Shown: in pieces, positions 17,980-26,620 of the stretch
Layout of the letters: each line of letters begins with the position of its first letter
How positions within the stretch are numbered: position 1 is the first letter of the stretch
Assembly (NCBI GenBank): GCA_016703525.1
Contig: JADJBW010000001.1
Coordinates: forward strand, 496,001 to 560,000
DNA length: 64,000 nt
Reading direction: 5' to 3'
DNA from: Actinomycetota bacterium
Lineage (GTDB): Bacteria; Actinomycetota; Acidimicrobiia; Acidimicrobiales; Microtrichaceae
The notes under the pieces: model-generated
Told to the model about the DNA's origin: nothing
Seen by the model: the letters and a program-made list of their open reading frames with translations, nothing else
Databases searched by the model: none
Made by a program: the position numbers and the translations under genes

Positions 17980-19724
17980 GCGACGAACCCTCCGCCGAAC
18001 GGCATGGGGATCCGCTCGCCGTGGTTGGCGCGCCCCGGCGCGCCGTGTACCTGCTGGGCGCCGCCGGCTTCGTGAGCGCCGGCGCCGAGGCCGCCGCGCT
18101 GGTGTTGGTGGCGCACTTGGCGCTGGCACTCACCGACGCACGGACGTCGGTGTCGCTCGGCTGGTTCTCGGTGTCGGTCCGGGTGGGGGTCGTCGCCGCG
18201 GCGGTGCTGCTGGTGGTTCGACTCGCCCTGTCACGCCTGGTGGCGGCCGGCTCGTCGCTTCTCGGTCGCCGCGTGATGGTGGAGCTCCGGCAGCGCCTGC
18301 TCGACGCGTACCTGAGTGCCTCGTGGCCGGTTCGCTCGGCTCGCCCGGTCGGCGAGTTGCAGGAGCGGTTCGGCGGGCACGTCGACCGCGTCGCCGAGCA
18401 CCTCGTGTGGCTCGCCCTCTACGTCAACACGCTGTTGTCGGTGATCGTGTATCTCGGCACGGCCGTGCTGGTCGCGCCGGTCGCGGCGGCGGCATCGGCG
18501 CTGCTCGGAGCGGTCGTGGTGGTGGGCCTCCGGCCGCTCACGCGGCGGTCCCGGGCTGCGGCCGTGAGCTACGCCTCGCAGTCGCAGGCGTTGGCGTCGC
18601 GCCTCACCAACTTCGTGCTGCTGTCGCGTGACATCGAGGTGTTCGACGTGAAGCGGCCGATCGTGTCGTCCCTCGTTCCCGACGTGACGGCGACGGGGGC
18701 GGCCTTCGCCTCGGTGCAGTTCTACATGCAGTTCGCGCCGCAGCTCTATCAGGGAATCCTGTTGCTGATGGCGGTCGGGGGGATCGCCGTCGCGTCCGCT
18801 GCTGGGGTGGCTCCGGCGTCGTTGTCGAGCGTCGGTGCGGTGCTGCTGTTGCTGCTGCGTTCCACGTCGGCGATGCAGCAGGCCTTCAGCGCGTCAGACG
18901 CTGCGCCAGCGCAGGCGTACACCCAGATGACGGCTCGCTACCTGGAGGAGCTCACGGCCACGACCCGCGAGCCGGGTGGGGTGACGGTCGACTCGGTGCT
19001 GCCCATCGAGGTGCGCGACCTCGGGTTCACCTACGACCCGGATCCTCGGCCGGTGTTCGGCGCGTTGTCGTTCGACGTGCGCGCGGGTGATGCCCTTGGC
19101 ATCGCCGGGCCGTCGGGAGCCGGCAAGTCGACCCTGGTGTCGCTGCTGTTGCGTCTCAACGTGGCCTCGACGGGCGCGATTTCGGCGGGAGGTGTGGATC
19201 TGTCGACGATCCGACCCGACGTTTGGGCACGCCGGGTGAGCTTCGTGCCGCAGGACCCGGCGGTGCTCCCCGGAACCATCGCCGAGAACGTCCGCTTCTT
19301 CCGCGACATCGATGACGACGCGGTGCGGCGGGCCGTGGAGCTGGCGCATCTCACCCCGGACGTCGCAGCGTTCCCGCTCGGGCTCGACACGCCACTCGCC
19401 GAGGACGGGGTTGCCCTGTCCGGTGGTCAGCGGCAGCGCCTGGCCATCGCCCGTGCGCTCGCCGGTGACCCGGAGCTGCTGATCCTCGACGAGCCGACCT
19501 CGGCGCTCGACGCCGTGTCCGAGGCGGCCGTCCGTGCGACGCTCGCCGACCTCAGGGGTAGCGTGGCGATCGTCGTGATCGCCCACCGCGGGTCGACCCT
19601 GTCGGTGTGCGACCGCGTGTTGTTGCTGGAGAGGGGACGGACTCGGATCATCGACGGGCCGATCGGTTCGTCGGAGTTCTCGAAGTACGTGACCAACGAG
19701 GCCGTCGCCGAGAGCGACGGGTAG
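17976..19724 (+). CDS. ABC exporter, fused permease and ATP-binding domains
   Basis: A 582-aa half-transporter with an N-terminal six-helix permease domain (about 20-310) and a C-terminal ATPase domain. Walker A is GPSGAGKST near residue 378, the signature is LSGGQRQRLAIARAL near 481, and Walker B is LLILDEPTSALD near 500. The MsbA/PglK-like architecture and its position among glycosyltransferases suggest a flippase for lipid-linked oligosaccharide. This would match the Pgl-like sugar genes nearby and the absence of any recognisable Wzx. That role is inferred. It overlaps the preceding glycosyltransferase gene and is followed 12 bp later by a methyltransferase gene. Confidence 0.9.
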   Translation: MSDEPSAERHGDPLAVVGAPRRAVYLLGAAGFVSAGAEAAALVLVAHLALALTDARTSVSLGWFSVSVRVGVVAAAVLLVVRLALSRLVAAGSSLLGRRVMVELRQRLLDAYLSASWPVRSARPVGELQERFGGHVDRVAEHLVWLALYVNTLLSVIVYLGTAVLVAPVAAAASALLGAVVVVGLRPLTRRSRAAAVSYASQSQALASRLTNFVLLSRDIEVFDVKRPIVSSLVPDVTATGAAFASVQFYMQFAPQLYQGILLLMAVGGIAVASAAGVAPASLSSVGAVLLLLLRSTSAMQQAFSASDAAPAQAYTQMTARYLEELTATTREPGGVTVDSVLPIEVRDLGFTYDPDPRPVFGALSFDVRAGDALGIAGPSGAGKSTLVSLLLRLNVASTGAISAGGVDLSTIRPDVWARRVSFVPQDPAVLPGTIAENVRFFRDIDDDAVRRAVELAHLTPDVAAFPLGLDTPLAEDGVALSGGQRQRLAIARALAGDPELLILDEPTSALDAVSEAAVRATLADLRGSVAIVVIAHRGSTLSVCDRVLLLERGRTRIIDGPIGSSEFSKYVTNEAVAESDG

Positions 19725-19736
19725 GGAGGGAAGGAC

Positions 19737-20456
19737 ATGACCGACGCGACCGAGGTGCGGAACCGCCCGTACACGACCGACATGGCCCCACGGGGGTTCC
19801 TGCAACGCAAGACCTGGTCGCAGGGCTCGTATCTTCCCCGTGTCGAGGCGCTGCGCCCGTACGTCACCGACAGGTCGGTGCTCGACGTGGGATGCAGTTC
19901 GGGGAACTGGCGTGACGACTGGGTCCACGGTCAGGTCGCGACGATGGCGAGTGAACTCGTGGGGATCGACATCAACGAGCCGGCGATCGCCGAGCTCAAC
20001 GAGCGTGGGTACGACGTGCGATTCGGCAACGCCGAGGACTTCGATCTCGGGCGAACCTTCGACGTGGTGATGGCCGGCGAGCTCATCGAACATCTCGAGA
20101 ACGCTGGGGGCATGTTGCGCTCGGCGCGGCGTCACCTGAAGCCCGGCGGCCGACTGATCCTCACCACGCCCAACGCGTTCAACTTCTCGAACTTCGTGTA
20201 TCGCCTGCGCGGGATCCCGCGAGTGAACGGCGACCACACGTGCTGGTATTGCGAGCAGACCCTGGCGCAGCTCCTTCGGCGAACCGGGTACGAGGTCGTC
20301 GACATGACGTACCTGCACTTCGAGTCGCCCGGAAAGGTGCGTGGTCGTATCGCCGGCGCCGCACGGTCGCTGCTGCCCGATCGGCTGTCGTGGGGAACGT
20401 TGATCGCGATCGCCGAGCCGGTCGCTTCGGAGCCCGCGGATGACGGCGAACGCTGA
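19737..20456 (+). CDS. Class I SAM-dependent methyltransferase
   Basis: A 239-aa Rossmann-fold methyltransferase. The SAM-binding motif is SVLDVGCSSGNWRDDWV (about 43-60). It is followed by the acidic end of strand 2 (ELVGIDINEP), FDVVMAGELIEHLENAG, and LKPGGRLILTTPNAFNF. This is the sugar or lipid-glycan methyltransferase pattern, and it sits between the exporter and a double glycosyltransferase in the glycan operon. GGGAGGGAAGG lies just upstream of the ATG. The acceptor is not known. Confidence 0.88.
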   Translation: MTDATEVRNRPYTTDMAPRGFLQRKTWSQGSYLPRVEALRPYVTDRSVLDVGCSSGNWRDDWVHGQVATMASELVGIDINEPAIAELNERGYDVRFGNAEDFDLGRTFDVVMAGELIEHLENAGGMLRSARRHLKPGGRLILTTPNAFNFSNFVYRLRGIPRVNGDHTCWYCEQTLAQLLRRTGYEVVDMTYLHFESPGKVRGRIAGAARSLLPDRLSWGTLIAIAEPVASEPADDGER

Positions 20457-22822
20457 CGCTGTGCCCGGGCGCGGTCGATCGACCACCGTTGCCCTCTTCA
20501 CGCCGAACACGTCGCATCTGCGTGCCGACGCGGTTTGGGTGACCATCTCCAACTGGGCCGACGCGCTCGCCGAGCGGTTCGGCGCGGCCACGGTCGTGAC
20601 GCCGGCGCGTGCGCTGAGCCCGACCGAGGCGCGGGCGGTGGCATGGAGCGGCTCGGGTGCGTCGCCGGCGCGCGGGGGCGCGTCGATGCGGACGGCCGAG
20701 GTGGTGGCCCGCCAGATGGTGAAGGACGTGCGAGCGTTCGTGCGCGGCGTCGACGCCCGTCGTCGTGTGGGTCGAACCGACCTGTCTGCGTTCACCGGGG
20801 CGCCCTACGTGTGGCAACACCACGACCTGTTCCACCGCCACGGGCTTGCCGCGGCGCGTCGGCTTGGGCTGCCGCTGGTGCTGTTCGTCGACGCGCCGCA
20901 GGTGTGGGAGTCGAGTCGCTGGGGCGTGTCGCGGCCCGGCTGGGGGCGCGTGGTGGAGCGTCTGAGCGAGCGGCGCATGTTCGAGGCGGCCGACGTGGTT
21001 GCGTGTGTCAGCGACGAGGTGGCCGACGCGGTTCGACGCATCGCGCCCCGCCAACGATCGGTCATCGTCACGCCGTGCACGGCCGAGGAACCGACCGAGT
21101 CGCAGCGGGAGGCGAACCGCGAGACGCTCGGGCTCGGCGACCGATTCGTGCTCGGCTGGGTCGGCAGCTTCCGGAAATTCCACGACGCCGATCTGTTGGT
21201 CGATGTCGCGGCATCGCTGGCCGATGTGGCGCAGGGCGTGACGTTGCTGATGGTGGGCGACGGGGCGACTCGCGAGCTGTGCGAGGGTCGCGCCGCCGAG
21301 CTGGGCGTGGACGCCCGGTTCACGGGGGCGGTGCCGAACGACGACGTGTTGGGCTTGTTGCAGGCCTGCGATGCGGGCGTGCTGCCGTGCCGCGGGAGCG
21401 GTGAGTTCCACTACTCGCCGCTCAAGTTGAAGGAGTATCTCGCTGCGGGCCTGCCCACGGTGGCGCCTGCGGTCGGGGAGATGGCCCGGTCGATGACCGA
21501 TGGCGTCGATTCGCTCCTGTACCAGCCGGGTGACGTGGCCCGGATCGCTTCGCTCGTACGGCGCCTGATCGACGAACCCGAAACGGCGCAGCGCATCGCC
21601 GACGCGGGCGTGGCCCGTCTGCGCGCCGATTTCTCGATGGGAGCGCAGCTCGACGAGGTCGCCGGCGTGCTCTCCGGTCGGGGGCGCTCCGAGTCGAGCG
21701 GCGAAGGCGAACCGAACGGTACGAACGGCGGTGGCATGAAGGTCTTGCACGTGGTGACCGACGACAATCGCCGCGGGGCCCAGGTGTTCGCCTGCGATCT
21801 CGACGCGGCGATGCGCGCCCACGGGGTCGAGAGTCGGGTCGTGGCGCTCGCTCCGGGCGCGGTCGGCGGTCTGGGGGTGCCCACCTTCGCGCCGAAGCGG
21901 CGCCACCCGCGCGCCTTCCTGGAGGTGCGGCGCCAGATGGCGCAGGTCGACATCACGGTCGCGCACGGTTCGTCGACCGTCGGGGTGTGCGCCGTCGCGG
22001 GCCTGGGTCCGGGACGACGGTTCGTGGTGCGACAGATCAGCGAGACGACGTTCTGGGCCGGGAGCGAGTCGCCGGCGGCGGGTGCACGCCTACATGTCGC
22101 GTGCCGCTGCGGTCGTGGCGTTGGCGCCGAGGCGGCACGCACGCTGGTCGACTACATCGGGCTGTCGGCATCGCGGCTGGCCGTGGTGCCCAACGGTGTG
22201 CCGGCGGCGGCGTTCCTCGATCGTGAGCGGGTCGACCCGGCCGAGTTCGGGGTGCGGCCCGGTCGCCTGGTGCTCGGGTACGTCGGTGCGCTCGCTCCGG
22301 AGAAGGGCGTGGATCTCGCCATCTCGGCGCTCGCCGACCTGCCCGATGCGGAGCTGTTGGTGATCGGCGACGGCCCGGCGCGGGCCGAGTTGGAGGCGCT
22401 CGCCGCGACGGTCGCCGCCGACCGGGTGCACTTCCTCGGGTCGGTGTCGGAGCCGGCGCGACCCATGTCGGCGCTCGACATCGTGGTGCTGCCCAGCCGC
22501 GGTGGCGACAGCATGCCGGCGGTGTTGATCGAGGCAGGGTTCCTCGGGCTGCCCGCCGTGACCACCGACGTGGGTGCGATCGCCGATGTGGTCGTCGACG
22601 GCGAGACGGGGCGGGTGGTCGAACCCAACGACGAGGCGGCGTTCCGCTCGGCACTGGGCGAGATGGCCGGGGACGAGGTCGCTCGGCGCGCCGCCGGCGA
22701 GCGGGCGCGACTGGTGCCTCGCGAACTTCGAGATCGACGTGGTGGCCCGCGAATGGGAGCGGGTGATCGAGAACGTGTTGTCGGGTCGCGCCCCGAGCGT
22801 CGGTGGTCGGTCGGTCGGCTGA
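20440..22822 (+). CDS. Double-domain glycosyltransferase (two GT4 modules), with probable frameshifts
   Basis: A long frame holding two complete GT-B family 4 modules. Module 1 (about residues 1-415) runs from VALFTPNTSHLRADAVWVT to FHYSPLKLKEYLAAGLPTV. A Gly/Ser/Glu linker follows. Module 2 starts at an internal ATG at 21736 (MKVLHVVTDDNRRGAQVFA) and has YVGALAPEKGVDLAISAL and LPSRGGDSMPAVLIEAG. As read, the frame would end at 22827, but three single-base indels are likely. Two compensate near 22060-22080 and 22130, since the other frame between them reads VHAYMSRAAAVVALAP. One lies at about 22717, after which the alternative frame gives NFEIDVVAREWERVIENVL and a stop at 22822. Whether this is one fused protein or two genes is open. 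Confidence 0.75.
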
Positions 22823-22823
22823 G

Positions 22824-23738
22824 GTGAGGCCGGCTCGTGTCGACCGGGTGCTCGGGTCGCGCCTGTTCGTGGCCGGCTCGATGCGTTCGACGGGATCGCG
22901 GCTGCGCATCCTCGCGTTCCACGGCGTGGGCGACGTGGTCGCGTTCGGCCGTCAACTCGATGTCGTGGCCGAGACGTCGAACCCGGTGTCGTCCGGCGAG
23001 GTCTGCGATTGGCTCGGCGGTCGCGGCGAGTTGCCGCGCCGCGCGGTGTGGATCACCTTCGACGACGGCGAGCCCTCGGCCGTGGTCGACGCGGCACCGG
23101 CGCTCGCGGCGCGGGGTATTCGCGCGACCGTGTTCGTGTGCCCGGCGTTCGTGGGCGGCCTCGTTCGCCCGTGGTGGCAGGTCGTGGACGACGCGCTCGC
23201 TGCGGGGCTGGCGATTCCCGACGGGCTCGGTGTCGCGTCGCTCAAGGCGCTGGGCGACGATCGTCGCCGCTCGGTGGTCGCGTCGCTGGCGGTGGCGCTC
23301 GATTCCGTCGATGCCGACAGGCGGCCTGCAGGCCGGCGTGTGCTGAACCTCGACGACCTTCGGCGGTGGCGCGATCTCGGCGGTGACGTCGGCTCGCACA
23401 CCTGGGATCATCCGTGCCTCGACCGTTGTTCCCCGGAAGCCCAGCGGTCGCAGATCGACCGGGCGGCGGCGTGGCTCGACGAGCACGAGCTGTGGGACCG
23501 GCGGGTGTTCGCGTATCCGAACGGGTCGGCGACGTCCGCCGCGGCCGAGCACCTGGCGTCGGCGGGGTACGCCGCTGCGCTGCTGTTCGATCACCGGTTG
23601 GTCGCGCGCCGGGCCGATCCGCTCCGGCTCTCGCGGTTGCGCATCGACGCGGGCGCATCCGATGCCCGCACCCGCGCGATCGTGGGCGGCGGACACGGCG
23701 CGTCCTTGGCAGCGCGTCGCAGGATGATCGGCCGCTGA
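22824..23738 (+). CDS. Polysaccharide deacetylase family protein (NodB fold)
   Basis: A 304-aa protein that starts at GTG 22824, directly after the glycosyltransferase stop. It has LRILAFHGVGDVVAFGRQL and the metal motif WITFDDGEPSAVV (DD about 80-81). Further motifs are RATVFVCPAFVGG, the histidine motif DVGSHTWDHPCLDRC, and VFAYPNGSATSAAAEHLASAGY. This is the carbohydrate esterase 4-like pattern of deacetylases at the end of glycan clusters. No signal peptide is clear. It is the last gene of the plus-strand glycan operon. A second, distinct NodB protein lies at 6243. Confidence 0.85.
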   Translation: MRPARVDRVLGSRLFVAGSMRSTGSRLRILAFHGVGDVVAFGRQLDVVAETSNPVSSGEVCDWLGGRGELPRRAVWITFDDGEPSAVVDAAPALAARGIRATVFVCPAFVGGLVRPWWQVVDDALAAGLAIPDGLGVASLKALGDDRRRSVVASLAVALDSVDADRRPAGRRVLNLDDLRRWRDLGGDVGSHTWDHPCLDRCSPEAQRSQIDRAAAWLDEHELWDRRVFAYPNGSATSAAAEHLASAGYAAALLFDHRLVARRADPLRLSRLRIDAGASDARTRAIVGGGHGASLAARRRMIGR

Positions 23739-23765
23739 CCGGCGGCCCGGGCACAGGGAGACGAG

Positions 23766-24923
23766 ATGGGCGGCGCGCTTGCGGGCATTCGGGTGGTGGA
23801 GATCGGCGCCTTGGGCCCGGCGCCGTTCTGCGCCATGGTCCTCGCCGACCACGGCGCGGATGTGGTGCGGATCGAACGACCCGATAAGGCGCCGTTGCCG
23901 GGCGCGGAGGTGCGGCAGGAGCAGGTTGCGTACGACCTGCTGAGCCGTGGACGCGAGAGCGCCGCGATCGACCTGAAGCATCCCGATGGCGTCGCGCTGG
24001 TGCGCGAGTTGGTTGCGGGGGCCGATGTGTTCCTCGAGGGATTCCGCCCCGGAGCGATGGAGCGGCTCGGCCTCGGCCCCGACGAGCTGTGCTGCGCGAA
24101 CGAGCGGCTGGTGTACGCGCGCATGACGGGCTGGGGCCGTGAGGGGCCGCTCGCCGATCGGGCGGGGCACGACCTGAACTACCTCGGCGTCGCCGGTGTG
24201 GCCGCCCACATCGGCCGTGCGGGCGCGCCGCCGACGCCGCCGCTCAACCTGATCGGCGACTTCGGCGGTGGCGGGTTGATGCTGGCGTTCGGCGTCTGCG
24301 CGGCGCTCGTGGAGCGCTCGGTCTCGGGCCGTGGGCAGGTGGTCGACGCGGCCATGCTCGACGGCGCGGCGCTGTTGATGGCACCGCTGTTCGGCGCCTA
24401 CGGATCGGGGTTCTGGAGCGATGATCGCGGGACCAACCTGCTCGACTCGGGTGCGCCGTTCTACGACTGCTACGAGTGCGCCGATGGCGGGTGGGTGGCG
24501 GTCGCCGCGATCGAGCCGAGGTTCTTCGCCGTGCTGGTCGCCGGCCTGGGGCTCGACCCGGATCTGGCGGCGGCCCAGCACGACGCCGAGCGCTGGCCCG
24601 AGCTCCGGTCGCTGATCGCGGCGCAATTCGTGACGGCGTCGCGCGACGAGTGGGGCGAACGGTTCGCCGGGCTCGACGGATGCGTCGCACCGGTGCTCAC
24701 GATGGGCGAGGCGCCCGGTCATCCGCAGGCGGTCGCGTCGGGCACGTTCTTCGAACGCGACGGTGTGACGCAGCCGCGTCCGGTGCCGCGCTTCAGCCGA
24801 ACCGATCCGGGTCTGCCCTCGCCGCCGCAGTTTGCTGGCGCTAACACCGATGCGGTGCTCGATCGGTGGGGAGTCGACGCCCAGCGCCGCGCCGGGCTGC
24901 GCGCCGCCGGTGTGATCGCCTGA
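23766..24923 (+). CDS. CaiB/BaiF-family enzyme, alpha-methylacyl-CoA racemase-like
   Basis: A 385-aa class III CoA-transferase-fold protein. It follows the racemase (AMACR/Mcr) pattern: GHDLNYLGVAGV contains the catalytic His-Asp region and NLIGDFGGGGLMLAFG contains the second catalytic Asp. The start LAGIRVVEIGALGPAPFCAM and IERPDK are family hallmarks. AMACR enzymes epimerise 2-methylacyl-CoA thioesters in branched-chain and sterol side-chain degradation, which fits the FadD19-like ligase a few kilobases away. The ATG at 23766 is preceded by AGGGAGACGAG. It is 27 bp after the deacetylase but functionally unrelated to the glycan genes. Confidence 0.88.
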   Translation: MGGALAGIRVVEIGALGPAPFCAMVLADHGADVVRIERPDKAPLPGAEVRQEQVAYDLLSRGRESAAIDLKHPDGVALVRELVAGADVFLEGFRPGAMERLGLGPDELCCANERLVYARMTGWGREGPLADRAGHDLNYLGVAGVAAHIGRAGAPPTPPLNLIGDFGGGGLMLAFGVCAALVERSVSGRGQVVDAAMLDGAALLMAPLFGAYGSGFWSDDRGTNLLDSGAPFYDCYECADGGWVAVAAIEPRFFAVLVAGLGLDPDLAAAQHDAERWPELRSLIAAQFVTASRDEWGERFAGLDGCVAPVLTMGEAPGHPQAVASGTFFERDGVTQPRPVPRFSRTDPGLPSPPQFAGANTDAVLDRWGVDAQRRAGLRAAGVIA

Positions 24924-25023
24924 GGCTCAGGCTGGTGGGCATCGGCCCGCCGGGTATCGGGCGGTCGGGCATCGGGCGGTCGGCTTGAACGGCTGCCGAT
25001 CGGGGGGTCAGGTGTTCAGCTGT

Positions 25024-25887
25024 TCAGGGGAGCAGCAGCGCGTCGCCGGTGAAGAGGTACGCGGCGCCGCCGAAGAGCACGGCGACGATGACGACGAAGA
25101 TGCCGAGGCCGAGGGCACGCTTCCACGCGCTGCCCTCGGCGGATCGCCACCCGGTGAGCGCGCCGAGCACCACGGCGATTGCGAGCGGAATCGCCAGGTA
25201 GCGGCGGGCGAGGCGGAGGATCGCGTCGAGCCGGCTTTCTCCCAGCCCCTCCGAATCGAGGATGACCGATGAGATCGCGCGGAGCTTGATGGCGACCGGC
25301 TTGCTCGATCGGGTCGCTGAGCGGTCGAGCACGACCGCGGCCACGAGGCCCTTCTGGTCGAGCAGCGGCGCGCCGCGCGCATCTGCCTCGTTCGCGATCG
25401 TCAACACGAGCCGATCCCTGGTTGCCTCCGACTCGCCGAGGAGCGTGACGGTGGCGTTGACGAGCGACGGAGCGCCGTCGGGCCCGAGCGACACGGCGAC
25501 GGCGGGGTCGCCCTCGGTGAGGTCGTCGGTTGCCCGGCGCAGCGGCGGTGCGGTCACGCCGACGCATCGCAGAACGGCCACGCCGACGGTGCTGTCGCTG
25601 GCGGCGATCCGACACGACGCGGGTGCGGCGGCCCCGAAGGCGAGGAATTGCGCGCTGTCGCCGAGCTGCGGCGCGGCGACCGATGTGGTGACCACGATGT
25701 TCCGGGCGAGCACCCACCCGGCGGCGTCGCCGTGTGCGCCCGTCACCTTGCCGGTGGACAGCGCGGCCTGCAGGGCTTTCGCGGGGTCGATCGGGGTGGG
25801 GCCAGTCTGCGCGGCGGTCGAGCCGGTCGACAGCAGGCACCCCAGGGCGGTGAGCCCCGCAAGGGCGAGCACCCGCCGACGGGCCAT
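25024..25887 (-). CDS. Secreted, membrane-anchored trypsin-fold-like protein
   Basis: A 287-aa protein with an N-terminal signal peptide (MARRRVLALAGLTALGCLLS followed by STAAQ). The extracytoplasmic part has trypsin-like strand patterns (GWVLARNIVVTTSVAAP, STVGVAVLRC). Near the C-terminus are two membrane segments (LAIPLAIAVVLGALTGW and LGLGIFVVIVAVLFGGAAYLF). The usual His-Asp-Ser triad is not evident, so it may be an inactive protease-like domain. ATG 25887 was chosen because it begins the signal peptide. The start overlaps the end region of the upstream ADC-like gene, suggesting an operon with it and the acyl-CoA ligase. I do not recognise a specific function. Confidence 0.55.
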   Translation of the reverse strand: MARRRVLALAGLTALGCLLSTGSTAAQTGPTPIDPAKALQAALSTGKVTGAHGDAAGWVLARNIVVTTSVAAPQLGDSAQFLAFGAAAPASCRIAASDSTVGVAVLRCVGVTAPPLRRATDDLTEGDPAVAVSLGPDGAPSLVNATVTLLGESEATRDRLVLTIANEADARGAPLLDQKGLVAAVVLDRSATRSSKPVAIKLRAISSVILDSEGLGESRLDAILRLARRYLAIPLAIAVVLGALTGWRSAEGSAWKRALGLGIFVVIVAVLFGGAAYLFTGDALLLP

Positions 25888-25888
25888 G

Positions 25889-26620
25889 TCAGTCGACCGT
25901 CTCGGGCTTGCCGAACGTGGCACGCATGTGGTCGTCGAACATGGTCATGAGCGCGCGCCGGGGAAGGCCGAGACGCCGCATCTCGGCGGCGATGGGATGC
26001 CCGACGCCGATGCGCAGCGTGGTGCCGCCGGGGCGCACCCGCGGGTGCCCGGTGCCGTTGGTGACCCACGGCGTGCGGCGAAGAACCCCATCGCAGAAAG
26101 CGTAGGCGTTCATCTCCAACGGGCGTCGGGGAAGCGGTATCGGTCCGCGTCGCATGGTGACTGACAGCACCTCGTCGCCGTCGTCGTTGCGCAGGGTCGC
26201 CGACGCGCCGCGCTCGTTGAAGTCGACTCGCAGGTCGGCCACCCATTTGGGGAATCCCCAGATGCCGCGGCCGGCCGCGCACGTGAACTGTTCCGACACG
26301 GGGAGCCGGTGGATGAGCGTTGAGACCGAGCCCTTCGGGGTCGGCGGCGTGCCGGGAGCGTCGTCGACCACCACCGCGAGCGCGAGTTCCTTGTAGCTGC
26401 CGAGGTCGTTGTCGGTGTAGTCCACCAGGGCGACCGAGACGATGGACTTGCCCGAGCGGTTGGTGGGGTTGAGCCCGCACTCGCCGAACACGGCGACCGC
26501 GGCGGCGTGGGGCACGAGGAACGTTGCGGCGGCCTGGCGTGCGGCGCGCACCTCGACGGGCATCGCGATGGTGACGCCGTCGACGTCGTAGCTCCCGTCG
26601 ACGTTCGGTTCGATCGCCAT
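25889..26620 (-). CDS. Acetoacetate decarboxylase-like protein
   Basis: A 243-aa protein of the acetoacetate decarboxylase (ADC) superfamily. The Schiff-base lysine region of true ADC is matched by GRGIWGFPKWVADLRV, where the lysine is kept. Other recognisable stretches are DLGSYKELALAVVV and GFPKW. Superfamily members outside true ADC act as decarboxylases, aldolases or dehydratases on other keto acids, so the reaction is uncertain. ATG 26620 overlaps the stop of the acyl-CoA synthetase gene (ATGA, 26617-26622 region), giving translational coupling. A role in processing an acyl or keto compound activated by the neighbour is inferred. Confidence 0.8.
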   Translation of the reverse strand: MAIEPNVDGSYDVDGVTIAMPVEVRAARQAAATFLVPHAAAVAVFGECGLNPTNRSGKSIVSVALVDYTDNDLGSYKELALAVVVDDAPGTPPTPKGSVSTLIHRLPVSEQFTCAAGRGIWGFPKWVADLRVDFNERGASATLRNDDGDEVLSVTMRRGPIPLPRRPLEMNAYAFCDGVLRRTPWVTNGTGHPRVRPGGTTLRIGVGHPIAAEMRRLGLPRRALMTMFDDHMRATFGKPETVD

